Position numbers and translations under genes: made by a program. The notes beneath the pieces were generated by a model. That model was not told the DNA's origin. It worked only from the letters and a program-made list of their open reading frames with translations, and ran no database searches. Positions 59,863 to 64,000 of a stretch of DNA of 64,000 nt are shown here, piece by piece (positions within the stretch are counted from its first letter, which is position 1; each line of letters opens with the position of its first letter). The DNA is from Pseudomonadota bacterium (GTDB lineage: Bacteria; Bdellovibrionota; Bacteriovoracia; Bacteriovoracales; Bacteriovoracaceae), in assembly GCA_027487515.1 (NCBI GenBank), contig JAIYDL010000021.1, positions 1 to 64,000 on the forward strand, given 5' to 3'.

Positions 59863-61340
59863 GCTATTGCCTTGTGACCGACCTCCTCAGACCGGAGCTC
59901 CAGAAACTCACGGCGATAAACTTCATCGACCGAGGTCGACGGGTCACCTACGCGGACCTCGTGGACCGAGCGCGCTCGTACCTTTCTCACCTTCGCCGCA
60001 TCGGCGTCCGGAAGGGCGACTATGTCCTGACCGCCTTTGAGTCTGAGGAGGATTTAGCCGTTGCCCTTCTCTGCCTCTTCTCTCTCGGTGCCATCAACGT
60101 GCCGGTGAACCCCGCGGTCACGGACACAGAGCTCGAAAAGATCGGCAGACTCATTCCTCTTCGGTTCACGTTCACGTCCTATGGGTTTCTTCTCTCTCAT
60201 GGGCGCTCCCTCTCGGGCCTCTCAGGCCTCGACGCCGTTCTGACGTTAAACGAAGGGAGCGAGGAGCTCTCTGCCGCGCTGTTTTTTCTGCACCACAAGC
60301 TCGAAGCCGCGGGCCGCAAGGACAGAATCCAGCCACCCGCGCCCACCCAGGTGGTGACCTGTCACTTCACCTACAAAGGCTTCGGAACGCCCCTCGGGGT
60401 TGAGCACACCTACGCAGACTACTGCGGAGCGGTCGCCAGCTGCGAGGAGATCTTCGGCTTCACGCCCGGGCGGCGGCTCCTGACTCTCCTTCCCTGCTAT
60501 CCGGTGTTTGGGCTCGTCACGAACCTCCTCTTCCCCCTCGCGAAAGGCTGCGAGCTCGTGATCAAAGAAAAAAAACTCGGAGGGATCCTCAAGGCCATCG
60601 AGGAGCACCGGATCGACCACCTCAACGTGGTCCCCGTGCTCCTCGAGAAGATGCTCCTCGAGGCCTCGAAGCTCTCCGCGGCGCCGGACCTTTCACGGCT
60701 GTGCATCGTGGCCGGAGGCAGTTCGGTGACCCCCGAGCTCCATCAAGAATTCTCTCAAACGTTTAAGCTTTCTCCGAACCAGGGTTACGGTCTGACGGAG
60801 TCCCTTCCGATCCTCACCAACCGACCCGGGAGTGCGAAAGCAGGAACTCTTGGCACACTCATGCGCCCGGAAGTTGAACTCAAGATCTGCGATGCCCGAG
60901 GCTTCGAGGTCCCCGCTGGAAAGGCCGGGGAGATCTGTCTTAAGGGATCCGGCGTCATCTCCCGCTACATCGGCGAAGGTGAGGCCCGGGAAGTTTTTTT
61001 CCGGAACGGCTGGCTCCGCACCGGCGACATCGGATTCCTCGATGAAGACGGGCACGTGGTCTTCGTTGGCCGAAGACTCAATTTCACGAAGATCCTGGGC
61101 AACATGGTCGACCTCAAAGAGATCGAAGAGACCGCCAAAGAACTCTTCGGTGTGAAGAATGCCCGGAGCTATGTCACCGTCGAGCGGGGCCGAGAGAAGC
61201 TCTCCTTGTCGGTGTTCGTCGCCCGAGATTTTGCGTTCACTCGGAAAGACCTCTCGGAGCATCTTCGCTCCCGCCTCTCCGCCTTCAAGGTCCCGGGCCT
61301 GATCCGCATCTATAAAAGTTCCTACGATGAGGTTCTATGA
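59859..61340 (+). CDS. AMP-ligase-family protein with incomplete catalytic motifs
   Basis: 493 residues, coupled by a 4-bp overlap. Adenylate-forming fold: QGYGLTES (308-315), TGDIGFLDEDGHVVFVGR (388-405), KILGN (411-415). The phosphate-binding loop reads HFTYKGFGTPLGVEHT rather than TSGTTGxPKGV, and the C-terminus stops at YKSSYDEVL, just before the position where the A10 catalytic Lys (PKTxxGK) lies. It may bind an acyl-adenylate or acyl-ACP without full activation chemistry, or use other residues. Likely role: loading or releasing an acyl chain for the synthase. Confidence 0.78.
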   Translation: MSYCLVTDLLRPELQKLTAINFIDRGRRVTYADLVDRARSYLSHLRRIGVRKGDYVLTAFESEEDLAVALLCLFSLGAINVPVNPAVTDTELEKIGRLIPLRFTFTSYGFLLSHGRSLSGLSGLDAVLTLNEGSEELSAALFFLHHKLEAAGRKDRIQPPAPTQVVTCHFTYKGFGTPLGVEHTYADYCGAVASCEEIFGFTPGRRLLTLLPCYPVFGLVTNLLFPLAKGCELVIKEKKLGGILKAIEEHRIDHLNVVPVLLEKMLLEASKLSAAPDLSRLCIVAGGSSVTPELHQEFSQTFKLSPNQGYGLTESLPILTNRPGSAKAGTLGTLMRPEVELKICDARGFEVPAGKAGEICLKGSGVISRYIGEGEAREVFFRNGWLRTGDIGFLDEDGHVVFVGRRLNFTKILGNMVDLKEIEETAKELFGVKNARSYVTVERGREKLSLSVFVARDFAFTRKDLSEHLRSRLSAFKVPGLIRIYKSSYDEVL

Positions 61341-61999
61341 AAGATAAACTCTCCAAGCTCTCTCCCCTCCTCTTTACCATCTTCGGGCTCCTGTTTCTCA
61401 CGGCGGTGACCTTCCGGCAGTTCTTAACGCCAAGGCCGCTGCCGGTGCTGATCATTCAGGTCCTCACGATTCTCTTTTACGTCGGCTACATGGCCCTCGA
61501 GTCAAAGATCTCCATCAAAGAGGTCGGTAAAAAAGGAAGCGATGACTACGACCGGCACACGATGGAACTGGCGGCGGTGATCAAGATCGGCCTCTTGACG
61601 AGCTGCTTAGGGCTGGGGAATCAACTTCTTCCCCTCGAATCCTATGTTCTGTCCGCGGGCCTCGGCATGGCCATCATGCTTCTGGGCTTCCTCATCAGAG
61701 GCAAAAGTATTTTGGACCTCGGGGAACACTACGGCCACCGCATCAGACCCTTGGGGCCGCATCTCCATGACCGTGGGGTTTACTCCGTTATCCGTCACGG
61801 GGCGTACACCGGGACATTCTTCATTCACCTCGGTGTCACGGTCGTTTTCTTGAACACCGTCTCCGCCGTCATGATCTTCGCCTGGCTGGGAGTTGTGATC
61901 CTTCGGATTAGGCTAGAAGAAAATCTTCTTCTGCAGGATAATAGGTACAAAGACTACGCCAAGCGCACAAAGTACAAAATGATCCCTGCGATCTGGTAA
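61337..61999 (+). CDS. Isoprenylcysteine carboxyl methyltransferase (ICMT)-like membrane protein 1
   Basis: 220 residues, ATGA overlap with the ligase gene. Five hydrophobic segments, with the ICMT/PEMT C-terminal signature: GVYSVIRHGAYTGTFF (RHxxYxG binds SAM) and RLEENLLLQDNRYKDYAKRTKYKMIPAIW. In bacteria such proteins methylate carboxyl or hydroxyl groups of membrane-embedded lipids and polyketides. The neighbouring gene encodes a second copy, about one third identical by eye. Confidence 0.8.
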   Translation: MKDKLSKLSPLLFTIFGLLFLTAVTFRQFLTPRPLPVLIIQVLTILFYVGYMALESKISIKEVGKKGSDDYDRHTMELAAVIKIGLLTSCLGLGNQLLPLESYVLSAGLGMAIMLLGFLIRGKSILDLGEHYGHRIRPLGPHLHDRGVYSVIRHGAYTGTFFIHLGVTVVFLNTVSAVMIFAWLGVVILRIRLEENLLLQDNRYKDYAKRTKYKMIPAIW

Positions 62000-62007
62000 G
62001 GACCCCT

Positions 62008-62658
62008 ATGAAAAATCTCCAAGGACAGCTCCCCATCATTCTCTCGATCCTCTTCCTCGGCTCCATCAGTGCGGCGACCTACCAGCGGGTCCAGGTCCTC
62101 CACGGAACAACTCTTTGGGCACCGACGCTCTTCTTCGCGGGCCTCTACCTCCTGTGGCTCCTCCTCGAGTCGAAGGTGGCCACCAAGGAGATTGGCCAAA
62201 CCGAGACGCGCATCGACAAGTACTCTCTAGAAATCTACGCCGCTTCCCGTGCGGTCGTGGTTCTGACCGGACTCCTGATCCCGTCTCGCATGGGAGAGTT
62301 CGGCGTCCTCCATGCCATCGGGCTCTTGCTCTTCGTCGCTGCTCTCGCCTTCCGGCTGACGGCGATCCGTAGATTGGGGCAATTCTACTCCCATCGGGTG
62401 CGAGTGAAGGAAGGCCACCAAATCATCAGCGAAGGTCCCTACAATTTTGTTCGGCACCCCGCCTACACTGGCATGATTCTCTCCCACTTGGGTTTTGCTC
62501 TCTTCTTCCTAAATCCTTGGACACTGAGTCTCTGGGCCATCTTTCACGTGCCGGCCGTCGTCTACCGAATCCTGGTTGAAGAAGTCGCTCTGTTTAAGAT
62601 CCCGGGCTACGGCGACTACGCCCGGACACGCAAGCGCCTCATCCCCTTCGTATGGTAA
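62008..62658 (+). CDS. Isoprenylcysteine carboxyl methyltransferase (ICMT)-like membrane protein 2
   Basis: 216 residues, 8 bp after the first copy. Same architecture and signature: GPYNFVRHPAYTGMILSHLGF and RILVEEVALFKIPGYGDYARTRKRLIPFVW, with matching start (LPIILSILFLGSISAATYQR). The canonical RHPAYTG is kept here, whereas copy 1 has RHGAYTG. Tandem copies suggest two methylation sites, a heteromer, or a specialised second copy. Confidence 0.8.
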   Translation: MKNLQGQLPIILSILFLGSISAATYQRVQVLHGTTLWAPTLFFAGLYLLWLLLESKVATKEIGQTETRIDKYSLEIYAASRAVVVLTGLLIPSRMGEFGVLHAIGLLLFVAALAFRLTAIRRLGQFYSHRVRVKEGHQIISEGPYNFVRHPAYTGMILSHLGFALFFLNPWTLSLWAIFHVPAVVYRILVEEVALFKIPGYGDYARTRKRLIPFVW

Positions 62659-63602
62659 TAGACCCGCAGACCACAGAGCTTGTCATCACCGGTGCCAACG
62701 GCTTCGTCGGGCGCGCGGTTCTCCTCCGGGCCCGGTCTCACTTTCCGGAGCTCCCGATCAAGGCCCTCATCCGCCAGGAACCGCGGCAGTACCTTCCAGG
62801 GATTACTTACCTGAAAGGAGAACTCCCCCAGGCGATCCCACAGGAACTCTTCCAGCGCGAGAACGTCATCCTACTGCACTTCGCGTCTCTCCTCAAGGCA
62901 CCGTCCTACCAGAGTTTCCACCGCACAAACGTCGAAGGTACGGCCCGCCTTCTCGAAGCGGGGGGCGAGCGGATTAAGAAAATCATCTACGGAAGCTCCA
63001 TGTCCGTTTACGGGCAGGGGCCCTTCCACCGTATCTCAGAAGCGACCCTGCCAGATCCGGAAACGGACTTGGCGCGCTCCCGGTGGGGGGCGGAGCAGGA
63101 GATCCTTCGCTTCGCAAGGAAGGACGGTCGGAGCGCGGTTCTGCTTCGGCCACGATTTATTCTGGGTGCTGGTGATAAAGAAACTCTTCCCGCTTTCCTC
63201 CGGCTTCATCGGAAAGGACTTCGCATCGGCGACGGCGAACAGCGCTTCAGCTTCATCGAGATCGATGACTACGCAAAGCTCATCTGCCAGCTCGCCGAGT
63301 TCCATTCGGGGAGCGCCGAGGCCCTGAACGTCGCCTACGACGAGAGTCTGAGTTTCAATCAAATGGTTCACGCCCTGGGCGCCTTCGAGCATCGCTCGAC
63401 GGTTCCCGCCGGTTTTCTGATCGCTCTCGCCGGATGGATCCCACCGTTACGAAACCTCCGAACGAAGCTCCAACTCACCGGGCTCTCCCAGGAGCTTTCT
63501 GTGGCCAAGCTCCGGGAGTCATACCCCGAATTAACCAACAGCAGGGCCACGGATAAATTCATGGCCATCGTCCGAGAAAACAAGAGGCTCCATGAAACTT
63601 AA
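62652..63602 (+). CDS. NAD-dependent epimerase/dehydratase-family protein (extended SDR)
   Basis: 316 residues, 7-bp overlap with the upstream gene. Rossmann GxxGxxG is GANGFVG (14-20); HFASLLKAPSYQSFHRTNVEGTARLLEA and IYGSSMSVYG (Ser115/116) fit extended SDRs. The catalytic YxxxK reads LARSR (140-144: Leu140, Arg144), so the usual Tyr and Lys are absent. It keeps RPRFILGAGDKETLP and the FIEIDDYAK region. Either a changed mechanism, an NAD(P)-binding scaffold, or a 3-beta-HSD-like variant. Overlaps the next gene by 11 bp. Confidence 0.75.
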   Translation: MVIDPQTTELVITGANGFVGRAVLLRARSHFPELPIKALIRQEPRQYLPGITYLKGELPQAIPQELFQRENVILLHFASLLKAPSYQSFHRTNVEGTARLLEAGGERIKKIIYGSSMSVYGQGPFHRISEATLPDPETDLARSRWGAEQEILRFARKDGRSAVLLRPRFILGAGDKETLPAFLRLHRKGLRIGDGEQRFSFIEIDDYAKLICQLAEFHSGSAEALNVAYDESLSFNQMVHALGAFEHRSTVPAGFLIALAGWIPPLRNLRTKLQLTGLSQELSVAKLRESYPELTNSRATDKFMAIVRENKRLHET

Positions 63603-64000
63603 GCGCGAGTTCATCAAGAGCTACCAGTCGGGGCCCACGGACAGTGAGGTGGGTGGGAAGTTTCACAAGCAGGCACTCATGGCAGCCGCGGGCCTTCCCG
63701 TTCCCCCGTTCTTTTGCCTCACGACCGAGGTCTATCCGGAGTTTTCCCTGAGCCTCAAGCCTAGGCTTCAGGCCATCGTCCAGGGCATCGACTGGTCGAG
63801 TGACCGGAGTGTCACCGCCGCCAGTAAAGAAGTCCATGCCGCGATCACAAGTCTCGAGTTCCCAGAGGATTTCAAAGGGAAGATCCTAGAGGCGTTCGAT
63901 CAGCACTTCGGTTCAACGGATCTCGTCTCGGTGCGCTCCTCCATGGTGGCGAAGCGGGCCGAGCACTCTGAAGATTCCGTGCTCCACGCTTTCGCCGGAA
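63592..64000 (+). CDS. PEP synthase / pyruvate-phosphate-dikinase-like protein, N-terminal part only
   Basis: 136 codons visible; the gene runs off the right edge. Start ATG at 63592 overlaps the epimerase stop by 11 bp. The visible part is the ATP-grasp N-terminal domain of the PPDK/PEP-synthase/rifampin-phosphotransferase family: VGGKFHKQALMAAAGLPVPPFFCLTT and later DLVSVRSSMVAKRAEHSEDSVLHAFAG (family: VRSSAxxEDSxxxSFAG). Given the operon, phosphorylation of a small-molecule product, as done by rifampin phosphotransferase, is more likely than central metabolism, but this is inference. Confidence 0.75.
   Translation, partial: MKLKREFIKSYQSGPTDSEVGGKFHKQALMAAAGLPVPPFFCLTTEVYPEFSLSLKPRLQAIVQGIDWSSDRSVTAASKEVHAAITSLEFPEDFKGKILEAFDQHFGSTDLVSVRSSMVAKRAEHSEDSVLHAFAG

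Overview
The window comes from a Gram-negative bacterium of roughly 55-58% GC with tightly packed genes, many lipoproteins and outer-membrane beta-barrels. A TIGR02147-type regulator, several large secreted proteins of unknown function and short -10-to-ATG distances make a member of the Bdellovibrionota (Bdellovibrio/Oligoflexia-like) my best guess; this is an inference, because no rRNA or tRNA is present to settle it. No gap between genes exceeds about 210 bp. I see no CRISPR array, IS element, tRNA or rRNA.

Layout, left part. 0-9.5 kb holds housekeeping and envelope genes: a degenerate sulfatase-like lipoprotein, a permuted papain-fold hydrolase, a ceramidase-like membrane protein, slyX, a HAD phosphatase coupled to metG, and an SbtA-type bicarbonate permease behind a structured leader. 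9-11.7 kb is a signalling module: a lone receiver protein facing an RsbQ-like alpha/beta hydrolase co-translated with a PAS histidine kinase. 11.8-14.5 kb has a DEAD-box helicase and a GNAT acetyltransferase. 15.3-18.9 kb is a heterodimeric ABC exporter with complementary degenerate ATP sites. 19-25.7 kb is one gene for a 2216-residue Ig-repeat lipoprotein whose 3' third has a different base composition.

Middle part. 26-31 kb contains small envelope and stress genes (GST, SodC, YheT-like hydrolase). 31-33.2 kb is an XRE repressor with a twin operator divergent from an ABC exporter and a cysteine-free glutaredoxin-fold protein. 33.2-34.4 kb holds crtW and crtZ (keto/hydroxy-carotenoids), followed by a VTT membrane protein, a TPMT-like methyltransferase, a secreted HExxH protease, a TIGR02147 regulator and a LolA-like/beta-barrel pair.

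Right part. 40-49.8 kb looks like one redox/metal homeostasis locus: a RegB/RegA-like two-component system, two YtkA/FixH-like copper-site proteins, a redoxin, a thioredoxin-fold protein, a YceI-like protein, a beta-barrel, a TonB-dependent receptor with a CxxC plug motif and a 601-residue protein with a His/Asp/Glu-rich tract. Two promoter regions share a near-identical dyad (GCARCAAAWTGTTGCAC) and a third has a related one.

49.9-53.2 kb is a YbbAP-type ABC system. Divergent from it, from 53.3 kb to the window end, runs a translationally coupled operon that I regard as the most novel content: an AT-ACP-ACP-(pseudo-ACP)-KR protein, a ketosynthase fused to an AfsA-type hotdog region, an incomplete AMP-ligase, two tandem isoprenylcysteine-methyltransferase-like membrane proteins, an SDR epimerase-like protein lacking the usual Tyr/Lys, and the start of a PEP-synthase/rifampin-phosphotransferase-like protein. 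Together they suggest biosynthesis and decoration of an unknown lipid or polyketide; the operon continues beyond the window.
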